DNA of 64,000 nt from Pontibacter sp. G13 (GTDB lineage: Bacteria > Bacteroidota > Bacteroidia > J057): the NCBI RefSeq assembly GCF_031851795.1, contig NZ_CP134696.1, positions 1,845,001 through 1,909,000 of the forward strand. Reading direction: 5' to 3'. The position numbers were made by a program, and so were the translations under genes. Shown piece by piece: positions 48,949-57,487 of the stretch; within the stretch, counting starts at the first letter, position 1, and every line of letters starts with the position of its first letter. The notes under the pieces are model-generated. The model saw nothing but the letters and a program-made list of their open reading frames with translations. It was not told where the DNA came from and made no database searches.

Positions 48949-48956
48949 CAAAAGTA
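48949..48956 (-). promoter_or_regulatory. -7 promoter box (TACTTTTG) of prfB
   Basis: An exact TAnnTTTG match on the minus strand, about 100 nt upstream of the prfB ATG. In the rest of the 48851-49211 gap, a weaker TAGATTGC at 49097-49104 could serve transketolase. Nothing else is seen there. Confidence 0.5.
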
Positions 48957-49211
48957 GAGCGAATTTACAGTCAGTCCTGCCCACACACAAATTCGTTTGC
49001 AATCCGCTACGTACGACAGACTTTCCGCAACGTGCAAAACACCCCAACATTCATACATTCAGCTTGCTCACATTAACTTTTCGGGGGTTTACTTGTTAGA
49101 TTGCAGCTGAAAACTTGCGTGGAATCTAGGGAAATCCGATACTTGTAGTCAAAATGACAATAAGACCCCGGAAGGATTCCACCACCAAACAACGAATCAA
49201 CTGGACACATC

Positions 49212-51272
49212 ATGTCTGATCAAACGCTAACTCAAGGAAACAACGCATTGGCGACCCAAGCTGCTGACAACATCCGCATCTTGAGCGCGGCCATGGTCGA
49301 GAAAGCCAAATCCGGCCACCCTGGCGGCGCTATGGGCGGTGCGGACTACGTGAACATCCTGTTCTCTGAATTCCTAGAATTCGACCCCTCTGACCCAACT
49401 TGGCCATTCCGCGATCGATTCTTCCTTGATCCCGGCCACATGTCCCCCATGCTCTACTCTCAACTCGCTCTGACTGGTCACTTCACCTTGGATGAGTTGA
49501 AAGAATTTCGCCAATGGGGAAGCCCAACCCCCGGCCACCCAGAACTCGATGTAAAACGCGGGGTGGAAAACACCTCCGGTCCATTGGGTCAAGGACATGC
49601 CTTTGGGGTAGGTGCAGCCATCGCCGAGCGTTTTCTCGCGGCTCGATTCGGTGAGTGGACTTCCCACAAGACCTATATCTACATTTCTGATGGTGGGGTT
49701 CAGGAGGAAATCTCCCAAGGGGTTGCTCGTGTAGCAGGGTTCCTTGGATTGGGCAATGTGATCATGTTCTATGATTCCAACGACATCCAACTTTCTTCCA
49801 AAGTGGATGACGTCATGAACGAGGACACCGGCGCCAAATATGCCGCCATGGGATGGCACGTCCAGACCATCGAGGGGAATAACCCTGACGAAATCCGCAA
49901 GGCCATCCAAAATGCCAAAGCAGAGACAGGCAAACCATCCTTGATCATCGGCAAGACGATCATGGGCAAAGGCGCTCGTACCGAATCAGGCGGTAGCTTC
50001 GAAGGGGAGGTGGAAACACACGGTATGCCTTTGAGCAAAGCAGGGGCTTCTTTCGAGGCAACTATGGCCAACTTGGGGGGCGATCCAGAAAACCCATTCG
50101 TGATCTTCCCAGAGGTACAGGCATACTATGACCAGGCTTTGACTGCCAAAAAGGCTGCAGCAGAAACCAAAAAAGCCGCTCAGGCCGAATGGGCCACCGC
50201 CAACCCTGAACTGGCTGCCAAACTGGATTTCTTCCTCTCCGGAAACTTGCCCGAGATCGATTGGGCTTCCATCGAGCAGAAACCCAACAATGCAACTCGT
50301 AACTCCGGCGGTGCTGTATTGGCATACCTCCACGATCATGTAGAGAACATCGTCGTTTCATCTGCTGACTTGTCCAATTCAGACAAGACTCAAGCATTCC
50401 TCAAGAAAACCACCATTTTCCGCAAAGGAGACTTCCACGGTCGATTCCTCCAAGCTGGGGTATCCGAGATGACCATGGCTGCATTGTGTGTGGGAATGTC
50501 CTTGCATGGGGGGGTTGTGCCTGTATGTGCCACCTTCTTCGCATTCTCTGACTTCATGAAGCCGACCTTGCGTTTGGCGGCATTGATGGAGCAGCCTGTG
50601 AAATTCGTCTGGACACACGATGCCTTCCGCGTCGGGGAAGATGGACCTACCCACCAGCCGATTGAGCAGGAAGCACAGTTGCGCTTGTTGGAGCAATTGC
50701 AGAACCACAGCCACAAGAATAGCTTCTTGGCACTTCGCCCAGCAGATGCAAATGAGGCGACCATCGCTTGGAAAATGGCCATCGAAAATGTCGATACGCC
50801 ATCCGGAATGATCCTTTCTCGCCAGAATATCAATGATCTTCCGGGTTCTAGCTACGAGTTCGCCCTTCAGGCTGAAAAAGGCGCATACATCGTTGAGGAT
50901 TCCGAAGGCACCCCAGATCTGATCTTGGTCGCCAACGGTTCCGAAGTAGCCACGTTGGTAGAAGGTGCCGCCAAGCTTCGTGCAGAGAAAGGATTGAAAG
51001 TACGCGTTGTTTCTGCCATCTCCGAAGGCCGTTTCCGCGATCAATCTGCGGAGTATCAGGCTTCTGTACTCCCAACTTCTGTTCCTACGGTAGGCTTGAC
51101 AGCTGGCTTGCCTGTCACACTCCGTGGCTTGGTAGGACCATTGGGAATGGTGATCGGATTGAACCACTTTGGATTCTCAGCACCTTACAAAGTGCTGGAC
51201 GAGAAATTTGGATATACCGCGGAGAACGTATTCAACAAGTCTGTTGAGTTCTTGGCGAGTTTGAATCAATAA
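49212..51272 (+). CDS. tkt: Transketolase
   Basis: It transfers two-carbon ketol units in the pentose phosphate pathway using thiamine diphosphate. It is full length at 686 residues with all three domains. Early motifs are KSGHPGGAMGGADY (about 34-47), GHMSPMLYS (about 76-84) and GPLGQG (about 120). The ThDP/Mg motif is SDGGVQEE...DSNDIQLSS (about 158-196) and the pyrimidine-domain block is FVWTHDAFRVGEDGPTHQPIEQ. The C-terminal domain ends GYTAENVFNKSVEFLASL. An insert of about 20 Ala/Lys-rich residues (LTAKKAAAETKKAAQAEWATANPELAAK, about 310-338) is visible. It ends at a terminator and stands upstream of xylulokinase; the products of the two genes meet in xylulose 5-phosphate metabolism. 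Confidence 0.96.
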   Translation: MSDQTLTQGNNALATQAADNIRILSAAMVEKAKSGHPGGAMGGADYVNILFSEFLEFDPSDPTWPFRDRFFLDPGHMSPMLYSQLALTGHFTLDELKEFRQWGSPTPGHPELDVKRGVENTSGPLGQGHAFGVGAAIAERFLAARFGEWTSHKTYIYISDGGVQEEISQGVARVAGFLGLGNVIMFYDSNDIQLSSKVDDVMNEDTGAKYAAMGWHVQTIEGNNPDEIRKAIQNAKAETGKPSLIIGKTIMGKGARTESGGSFEGEVETHGMPLSKAGASFEATMANLGGDPENPFVIFPEVQAYYDQALTAKKAAAETKKAAQAEWATANPELAAKLDFFLSGNLPEIDWASIEQKPNNATRNSGGAVLAYLHDHVENIVVSSADLSNSDKTQAFLKKTTIFRKGDFHGRFLQAGVSEMTMAALCVGMSLHGGVVPVCATFFAFSDFMKPTLRLAALMEQPVKFVWTHDAFRVGEDGPTHQPIEQEAQLRLLEQLQNHSHKNSFLALRPADANEATIAWKMAIENVDTPSGMILSRQNINDLPGSSYEFALQAEKGAYIVEDSEGTPDLILVANGSEVATLVEGAAKLRAEKGLKVRVVSAISEGRFRDQSAEYQASVLPTSVPTVGLTAGLPVTLRGLVGPLGMVIGLNHFGFSAPYKVLDEKFGYTAENVFNKSVEFLASLNQ

Positions 51273-51279
51273 TCATACT

Positions 51280-51312
51280 CGGGAGACTTCTCTGGAAGTC
51301 TCCCGCTTTTTC
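51280..51312 (+). terminator. Terminator of transketolase
   Basis: An 11-bp stem CGGGAGACTTC with GAAGTCTCCCG followed by T5, 8 nt after the stop. Confidence 0.92.
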
Positions 51313-51452
51313 TTCCCTATTGGGAACAAACGCTATCGTGTAGGCCCAGGTCATCTTTTTTGAAGCTATAGAAGCTGCATTCGTCAGCATACATCCATAG
51401 CCATTTTCTCTCATTTCCCCCGGACAGCGGGGTAACCTCAACATTGTACTAC

Positions 51453-52934
51453 ATGCTTCTGCTTGGATACGATATAGGCTCCTCTTCCGTCAAAGCCGCT
51501 CTGGTGGACGGACATTCAGGCAAAACCTTGGCCTCGACTTTCTATCCCAAATCCGAACTGGAAATATCTGCCCCACATCAAGGTTGGGCAGAGCAGTCCC
51601 CTGAAACCTGGTGGTCATGTATTCAAGCTGCCACCCAAGAATTGCTGGCGAATCCCGATATCGACGCTTCCGCCATTGGAGCTATTGGGATATCCTACCA
51701 AATGCACGGTTTGGTAGTTGTGGACAAAGCAGGAGAAGTGATTCGCCCTTCTATCATCTGGTGCGATAGTCGAGCGGTCGAAATTGGTGAACAAGCCTTT
51801 CAAGAAATGGGGGAAGCCCATTGCCTTTCCCATTTTTTGAATTCTCCCGGAAACTTCACAGCCTCCAAGCTCAAGTGGGTCAAGGAGAATGAGCCCGAGC
51901 AATATGCACGCATCCACAAAATGATGCTGCCAGGAGACTACATCGCCTACCAATTGACAGGTGAAATCCGAACGACTATCTCGGGCCTTTCTGAAGGAAT
52001 CCTCTGGGACTTCGAGGAAGATACTCCCGCCAAGGCGCTATTGGCTCACTATGGGATCGAGGAATCCTTGCTTCCCGAGATTGTCCCTACTTTTGGAGAA
52101 CAGGGACGGGTATCCGCCGATGCAGCCCAATTGCTGGGCATTCCCGCGGGTATCCCCGTCTCGTATCGAGCAGGAGACCAACCCAACAACGCATTTTCCC
52201 TAAACGTCCTCAACCCCGGAGAAATCGCCGCGACTGCCGGCACCTCCGGGGTGGTATATGGCGTCAGTGGCACGGTAAAGTACGATGCACAATCTCGCGT
52301 CAACTCTTTCGCTCACGTCAACCACGGCGAAGAAACGCGCTTAGGAGTTCTGCTCTGCATCAATGGAACAGGCATTCTGAACAACTGGCTCCGCAAAAAT
52401 GTCGGAGGTGGAATCGACTACGTGGGAATGAATCAAGCCGCCGAACAAGTGGCAATCGGTTCTGATGGATTGGTGGTCCTGCCATTTGGAAATGGCGCGG
52501 AGCGGGTATTGGGCAACAGAGATTTCGGGAGCCAAGTGAATGGCCTTGATTTCAATCGACATGGCCAAGGACACCTTTTCAGGGCAGCACAAGAAGGAAT
52601 CGTCTATGCCTTCCACTATGGCATGGACATCATGGAACAAATGGGAATTAAACCGGCAGTAATTCGGGCGGGGCAGGCGAACATGTTCCTCAGCCCGATC
52701 TTCCGGCAAACTTTGGCCGATGTCACGCAAGTGCCGATCGAATTATACGACACAGACGGAGCCGTGGGAGCAGCCAGAGGAGCTGGCGTCGGTGCTGGCT
52801 TCTACCCTAGCCCAGCGTCTGCATTCGAACGGCTAGAACTCCTAGAACGCATCGAACCACAGACAGTCCATCAAGCAGCCCAGCAAGACGCCTATGAACG
52901 CTGGCAAACCTGTCTGGAAAATTATTTGACCTGA
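51453..52934 (+). CDS. xylB: Xylulokinase (FGGY carbohydrate kinase)
   Basis: It phosphorylates D-xylulose to xylulose 5-phosphate, which transketolase then uses. The protein has 493 residues from the ATG at 51453. The N-terminal ATPase motif is LLLGYDIGSSSVKAALVDG, the substrate loop SYQMHGLVVVDKAGEVIRPSIIWCDSRA, and the second-domain blocks GDQPNNAFSLNVLNPGEIAATAGTSGVVYG and the FGGY-like AVIRAGQANMFLSPIFRQTLADV. The length and the MHG motif favour xylulokinase over glycerol or gluconate kinases. Xylose isomerase is not in the window. Separated from tkt by a terminator. Confidence 0.9.
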   Translation: MLLLGYDIGSSSVKAALVDGHSGKTLASTFYPKSELEISAPHQGWAEQSPETWWSCIQAATQELLANPDIDASAIGAIGISYQMHGLVVVDKAGEVIRPSIIWCDSRAVEIGEQAFQEMGEAHCLSHFLNSPGNFTASKLKWVKENEPEQYARIHKMMLPGDYIAYQLTGEIRTTISGLSEGILWDFEEDTPAKALLAHYGIEESLLPEIVPTFGEQGRVSADAAQLLGIPAGIPVSYRAGDQPNNAFSLNVLNPGEIAATAGTSGVVYGVSGTVKYDAQSRVNSFAHVNHGEETRLGVLLCINGTGILNNWLRKNVGGGIDYVGMNQAAEQVAIGSDGLVVLPFGNGAERVLGNRDFGSQVNGLDFNRHGQGHLFRAAQEGIVYAFHYGMDIMEQMGIKPAVIRAGQANMFLSPIFRQTLADVTQVPIELYDTDGAVGAARGAGVGAGFYPSPASAFERLELLERIEPQTVHQAAQQDAYERWQTCLENYLT

Positions 52935-52944
52935 ACATGTATGT

Positions 52945-52975
52945 AAGGGTGTCCAAATTTGGGCACCCTTTTTTT
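52945..52975 (+). terminator. Terminator of xylB
   Basis: A 10-bp stem AAGGGTGTCC with GGGCACCCTT (one wobble), loop AAATTT, followed by T5. Confidence 0.9.
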
Positions 52976-53277
52976 GTCATCTGGATCGAAGATTGGAGCG
53001 CAACCAAAAGGGGCATTCGCGCAGGTTCATTCATCCCGTATTTCTATCATTCCCGAGCCAATCCGCACCATTCAAGAGGCATTGCAAACATTCCCTGAAA
53101 TTTCCTTCGCGAAAGCCGAATAAATTCCAGTTATTCCATACGAATTCATCATCTGGAAAAAGGAATATTTCCACTACCAGCATCAGCAGACTCGATCCAA
53201 TTTGCAGGTAGTCAAACCAATTTTCCCAGCAGATCAATTCCTTTCATCACACTGTCATCTAATTTCAAAATACCTGC
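52976..53277. other. Gap of about 300 bp, no convincing gene
   Basis: Between the xylB terminator and the DUF4301 gene. Short frames on both strands (a hydrophobic 68-residue frame on the minus strand at 53031-53237 among them) lack any support. No repeat or promoter consensus is found. Confidence 0.45.
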
Positions 53278-54810
53278 ATGTTCACCGATCAAGACCTCGA
53301 TCAAATTCGCGAGCGGGGAAGTGACCTTGCCGAAGTCAATCAGCAAATCCAGAACTTCGTTGAAGGCTTTCCCTTCATGGATCTCCAAAAAGCAGCCACC
53401 GTGGACGACGGGATTATCCGGTTGTCCCAGGAGGAAGTAGATTCATATCTTCAGCAGTACCAAACTGCGTTGGCTGACAAGAAGATCGTCAAGTTCGTAC
53501 CCGCTTCTGGCGCGGCCTCCCGCATGTTCAAGGCGCTATTCGCGTTCATGAACACCTATTCGCCTGAGCAGCGTGCAGAATTTGAGGAAAAGCAAGCCCC
53601 AAAAGATGCTTTCACATTCATCGATCGCATCGAGGACTTCGCTTTTACCCCTTCCCTGAAAAAGACCTTCCAAAATGGCGATTTCGGCCATGTCATCGAA
53701 TCTGGACACTATGGAACTGTCATCGATCATCTGTTGACTTCTGCCGGACTCAATTATGGACAACTGCCCAAAGGCCTGCTGGAATTTCATAGCTACGGAG
53801 CAGCTACCCGAACTCCCGTAGAAGAACATCTTGTCGAAGCCGCCAATTACGCCACCCAACAAGGGGGAACTGCCTGGTTGCACTTCACCGTGAGTCCTGA
53901 GCACCGCAGTCGCTTCGAGGCACACTTGGCTGAAGTGATGCCCAAGTACCAAGAAGAATTCGGAGTGAAGTTTGACGTAACTTTCTCCGAGCAAAAATCT
54001 TCTACCGACACCATCGCGGTCGACATGGAGAATCAGCCATTTCGTCTCGATGATGGCTCTATCTTGTTCCGCCCGGGAGGTCATGGCGCTTTGCTGGAAA
54101 ACCTCGATGACTTGGAAGGGGATATCTTCTTCATCAAAAACATCGACAACGTCGTCCCAGACCGAATCAAGGAAGAGACCTACCGATACAAGCAAGCGCT
54201 CGGAGGATTGCTACTGGAAGTGCAGGCACAGGTATTCACCTATCTCGAAAAACTCGAAGCAGGTGAGACGAGCCTCAAAAGCGAAATCGAGGAATTCCTC
54301 AAAACCAAGCTTTACACCCTTCCTCCAGCGGGATATGCCGATTGGAGCGAGGAGGACCAAATCGCATTCCTCAAGTCCAAGCTGGATCGCCCCATGCGTA
54401 TTTGCGGCATGGTGAAAAACGAAGGAGAGCCGGGAGGTGGACCATTCTGGACCCAGAATTCCGATGGAACCGTTTCCCTCCAAATCGTGGAAAGCGCCCA
54501 GATCGACAAGGACAATGCCGACCAAATGGCCCTGATGCAAAATGCGACCCACTTCAACCCTGTGGATCTCGTATGCGCAACCAAGGACCGCCACGGGAAG
54601 GATTATGAACTCCTGAACTTCCGTGATCCCCAAACCGGATTCATCGCCTACAAATCCAAGGATGGCCGCGAGCTCAAAGCGCAGGAACTTCCCGGACTGT
54701 GGAACGGTGCAATGGCTAATTGGAGCACCATCTTTGTGGAAGTGCCGATCATCACTTTCAACCCGGTCAAAACTGTGAACGACCTGTTGCGCGATCAGCA
54801 CCAAGGATAG
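53278..54810 (+). CDS. DUF4301 family protein
   Basis: 510 residues, soluble. It matches the Bacteroidota family DUF4301 along its length, including the KFVPASGAASRMFKALF segment (about 70-86) that resembles the nucleotide-binding start of sugar nucleotidyltransferases, PKGLLEFHSY (about 160-170), DDGSILFRPGGHGALLENL (about 256-275) and MRICGMVKNEGEPGGGPFW (about 372-390). These blocks suggest a GT-A-like nucleotidyltransferase activity, but no reaction is established. Monocistronic, ending at a strong terminator. Confidence 0.85.
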   Translation: MFTDQDLDQIRERGSDLAEVNQQIQNFVEGFPFMDLQKAATVDDGIIRLSQEEVDSYLQQYQTALADKKIVKFVPASGAASRMFKALFAFMNTYSPEQRAEFEEKQAPKDAFTFIDRIEDFAFTPSLKKTFQNGDFGHVIESGHYGTVIDHLLTSAGLNYGQLPKGLLEFHSYGAATRTPVEEHLVEAANYATQQGGTAWLHFTVSPEHRSRFEAHLAEVMPKYQEEFGVKFDVTFSEQKSSTDTIAVDMENQPFRLDDGSILFRPGGHGALLENLDDLEGDIFFIKNIDNVVPDRIKEETYRYKQALGGLLLEVQAQVFTYLEKLEAGETSLKSEIEEFLKTKLYTLPPAGYADWSEEDQIAFLKSKLDRPMRICGMVKNEGEPGGGPFWTQNSDGTVSLQIVESAQIDKDNADQMALMQNATHFNPVDLVCATKDRHGKDYELLNFRDPQTGFIAYKSKDGRELKAQELPGLWNGAMANWSTIFVEVPIITFNPVKTVNDLLRDQHQG

Positions 54811-54828
54811 TTCTACCAAAGGAATCGA

Positions 54829-54864
54829 AAAAGGGCTCACATCTCGCTGGATGTGGGCCCTTTT
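54829..54864 (+). terminator. Terminator of the DUF4301 gene
   Basis: A stem of about 15 bp, AAAAGGGCTCACATC with GATGTGGGCCCTTTT (one wobble), 18 nt after the stop. Confidence 0.88.
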
Positions 54865-55057
54865 AGGTTGCAGAAGATTGCCAAACAGGTAGCATCACCA
54901 GACGCTCCCACAGCGCGTTGAGTACGCGAATTCGCAGAGCCCTATACCAAGTATCCAAAAATTTCGACATATACATTTATTCAACTATAAGGACCATGTG
55001 ATTGTTTTTTTAACATATTGCATATTCCGAAAAATTAACCTTACCAAAACAGCTATT

Positions 55058-55693
55058 ATGAGAAAATGTACATTTTTCCTAATCTTACCTTTCTTACTGA
55101 CCCTCGCCTGCCATGCTCAGACGAGATTCCCAAATTGTGGGGAACTTACGGTTACCGAAATCAATTTCACATCCGATAGCACCCTGAGTGTCACAGTTTA
55201 CAATGATTGCGACACCTGCTACCAGCATGTGTACACCGGACTCGAAATCTATGATGAATCGGACTCGTTGATCGCAGAAAGCACAATTCCCAATTCTTCT
55301 CCCTCTCCGCTCGGCAAAGATGATCATACCTATGAGATGATCTCTGATCAGGCGTTCACTTTGGCAAACATCCGCCGAATCGTGATGACCGATCAGCTCT
55401 GCGATTCCATGACGATTGACCTGAATTCCTCTTTGGGACTTGGGGATGATTTCGCGGACAATCGCATCAACTTGGAGATCTACCCAAATCCCGCCTCGGG
55501 CCAAGTTCATCTCCTCAATCCAGACCAGCACCTAATTTCAAAAGCCACAGTCTTCAATCTTCAAGGACAAAATCTCGGGACCATTCGCCCGATCGCGGAA
55601 TCATTGAGCGTCCGGCATTTACCCGCTGGCACCTACCTACTGGTCCTCGACCTTAGGACTACCCAACTGATCAAGCGATTGACCATCCAATAA
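55058..55693 (+). CDS. Small secreted protein with T9SS type A sorting domain
   Basis: 211 residues from the ATG at 55058: signal peptide MRKCTFFLILPFLLTLACHAQ, then a beta-rich mature region of about 110 residues with a Cys pair (NDCDTCYQH). The C-terminal sorting domain (about 137-211) has the hallmark EIYPNPASGQVHL, the central VFNLQGQNLGTI and the ending LPAGTYLLVLDLRTTQLIKRLTIQ. Type A domains direct export through T9SS and removal or attachment at the cell surface. The function of the mature part is unknown. Confidence 0.88.
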   Translation: MRKCTFFLILPFLLTLACHAQTRFPNCGELTVTEINFTSDSTLSVTVYNDCDTCYQHVYTGLEIYDESDSLIAESTIPNSSPSPLGKDDHTYEMISDQAFTLANIRRIVMTDQLCDSMTIDLNSSLGLGDDFADNRINLEIYPNPASGQVHLLNPDQHLISKATVFNLQGQNLGTIRPIAESLSVRHLPAGTYLLVLDLRTTQLIKRLTIQ

Positions 55694-55745
55694 GGTTTTC
55701 TGCTAGCAATTAGAAGATTTCCTGAAAGGATTGGAAGGCGAATTT

Positions 55746-55952
55746 GGGCGTGCCCTCGCGAGTTGGATATGAGGTTCCCGTCTGACAAATGGGCGCGAGG
55801 TCGGGCTCTGCGCGGGTACGCTATCGCTTCCGTCCTTCAGGATACATAGGGAGCTGAGTCATTTGGCCATTCACATCAGACCTACTAGCCAATCAGGACA
55901 TCTCCACCCCTTCGGACTGCTCCCAAGGTCGCACCGCTCCGATCCCTCACGC
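55746..55952 (+). repeat. Dispersed structured element, subfamily 1, copy A
   Basis: 207 bp. The closing helix is GCGTG (55748-55752) with CACGC (55948-55952). The first stem is CCTCGCG (55754-55760) with CGCGAGG (55794-55800), followed by GTCGGGCT and GGGTACGC(T)ATCGCTTCC. It lies between the T9SS cargo gene and a broken PD-(D/E)XK gene end; the gap 55694-56050 holds nothing else. Confidence 0.85.
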
Positions 55953-56050
55953 GGAAACAATCCCTTTCATTTCAGCAAGAGAAGCTGCTCATTATCTATT
56001 CCCCAATGTATTCCATGGGACCACTTGGTCTCCGTCCGACCTGATTTGGG

Positions 56051-56221
56051 ATTCATTCCCGCCATAAATCAGCCAATCAGGCGCTAGACCAAATTCATCA
56101 GCGAAAATACTACGAGCAGTTTTTCTCGAAAGGAAAAGAGATCTACTTGCTTGGCATTTCCTTCTCCAGCAAAACCCGAAATGTCTCCGACTGGAAGCTA
56201 GAACCCCTCCCCTACCGATAG
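56051..56221 (+). pseudogene. 3' remnant of an AAA-ATPase / PD-(D/E)XK nuclease (PDDEXK_9, DUF1703-like) gene
   Basis: The frame ending in TAG at 56219-56221 encodes ALDQIHQRKYYEQF, then GKEIYLLGISFSSKTRNVSDWKLEPL. This is the typical C-terminus of Bacteroidota AAA-like ATPases fused to a PD-(D/E)XK domain (compare the usual pattern AxxQIxxxKYxxxF-GKxIxLIGxxFxxxxRNIxxWxxExL). A stop at 56042-56044 and loss of everything upstream show it is a fragment. It overlaps the end of the next gene by 10 nt. Confidence 0.6.
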
Positions 56222-57249
56222 TAATTCCGCCAAAAACTACTCAGCTGGTTGGAGCGGATCAATCCGATCGGGCCTTCGTAGATCCCGCCATCAATGGTGA
56301 AATCATAGACCCGCACATGGATGACATTGGGGGCATTGGTACGGAGCAGGCCAGCGGGTACTTGATAGGTACGCATCTGGGTGTAGGCCCAATCTGAGGG
56401 TGCGATAGGCTCTCCATTGGCATGAAAACCAGTGGAACCGATGAGACTCCCATTGAGGTAGACTTGGTCGTAGTCATCGATTTTGCCCATGAGCAAAAAA
56501 TAAGATTCTGCATCCATGTCTTCCGGTAGCTCGAAGGCGAGACGATACCACCCAAAGCCATCGTAGTCATTTAGACCGATTTCCGCCCAATAATTGGGCA
56601 CCATCACGGATTTCCAGCCCCAACTTCCTTGGTTATCTTCACACCATTCGAGATTGTCTCCGAGCCGAAATTCCCAGATACCGCTCAAATCCATGTCCAA
56701 GGATTTACCCGGAGAATGTGCATAGATGCCAAGCGGCCCCTTCACAATTCCGCCCTGCAAATGGAAATCATACACGCGTACTGCGATGGTATTCACTTGG
56801 TCATATCGGATGAATTCTCGGGGAATCCGATACAGGCGAAACTTGTTGTAAGCAGTCTGCACATGAGGGGGCATTCCGCCCGAGAATCCCACCAGATGGC
56901 CATTGACAAAGACCTCGTCGGCATCGTCGATCATCCCTAGCGCTAAAAACAGGTCTTGACCCTTGGGAAGGATCTTGCCGTTGAACTGCTTCCGGTACCA
57001 CGCATACCCGTCATATCCATTGAATCCTGCATCCTCCCAATAGCCAGGCACGCGAATCTGTTCCCAGTTTCGGTCATCGTACTCAGGCAGCGCCCATTCA
57101 GTCCGATCGCCAATGGAGAATCGCCAATAGCCGGACAAATCCAGCAATTTTTGATCAGGAAGTTTGGGGATATGTCCCTCCGGTGCATCACCGAGGGGCT
57201 TTGCCATTCCCAACAGGCAGATTGCGAGTATGATCGTCCAGATTCTCAT
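56212..57249 (-). CDS. Secreted protein of two GH2-type sugar-binding jelly-roll modules
   Basis: 345 residues from the ATG at 57249, with a signal peptide (MRIWTIILAICLLGMAKP). The rest is two copies of one module of about 140 residues (about 35-190 and 191-345), each following W-x-F-x-x-GD, W-x-x-I/V-x-VPxYW, G-x-x-x-YDG-x-xWYR, L-x-x-G-x-IDDxDxVxxNG, then VRVYDF-x-x-x-GGI-x-x-GP-x-G. This is the N-terminal beta-sandwich fold of GH2 enzymes. No catalytic domain is present, so it probably binds glycans or acts as a sensor or structural protein. It follows a paralogue (57488-58546) with the same layout. Confidence 0.8.
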   Translation of the reverse strand: MRIWTIILAICLLGMAKPLGDAPEGHIPKLPDQKLLDLSGYWRFSIGDRTEWALPEYDDRNWEQIRVPGYWEDAGFNGYDGYAWYRKQFNGKILPKGQDLFLALGMIDDADEVFVNGHLVGFSGGMPPHVQTAYNKFRLYRIPREFIRYDQVNTIAVRVYDFHLQGGIVKGPLGIYAHSPGKSLDMDLSGIWEFRLGDNLEWCEDNQGSWGWKSVMVPNYWAEIGLNDYDGFGWYRLAFELPEDMDAESYFLLMGKIDDYDQVYLNGSLIGSTGFHANGEPIAPSDWAYTQMRTYQVPAGLLRTNAPNVIHVRVYDFTIDGGIYEGPIGLIRSNQLSSFWRNYYR

Positions 57250-57290
57250 CTTGTCCAGATAAAAGCGTTTCCTATGGATTGAGTACGGAA

Positions 57291-57318
57291 AAACGATTGC
57301 CCTCTTGCGAAGGCAATC
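57291..57318 (-). terminator. Terminator between the two jelly-roll genes
   Basis: A 7-bp stem GATTGCC with GGCAATC, loop of 10, followed on the minus strand by GTTTTTCC. It would separate the paralogues transcriptionally. Confidence 0.65.
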
Positions 57319-57487
57319 CCCCGAATTACGAACTTTTCCTGCTTTGTATCCATGCTGTCCCGATGGTTGGAGCATTGCAGGGCACGTTTCCCACCGCGCC
57401 TTGCATATCCTGCTCGAAAGCCGGATGACCACCTGTTCAGACATGGAACAAGTATTCCAAGTTCCTTCCAAAACTACTATAAAAACA

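Noticed and set aside
53031-53237. Hydrophobic 68-codon minus-strand frame
   Set aside because: No terminator, promoter or family support; Trp/Phe-rich by composition.
45711-55952. Insertion sequence for the dispersed elements
   Set aside because: No element encodes a transposase, no perfect long terminal inverted repeats exist beyond the 5-7 bp helix, and no target duplication could be recognised.
55863-56087. 74-codon plus-strand frame after element A
   Set aside because: It runs through element A and into the PDDEXK remnant out of frame; no coding signal.
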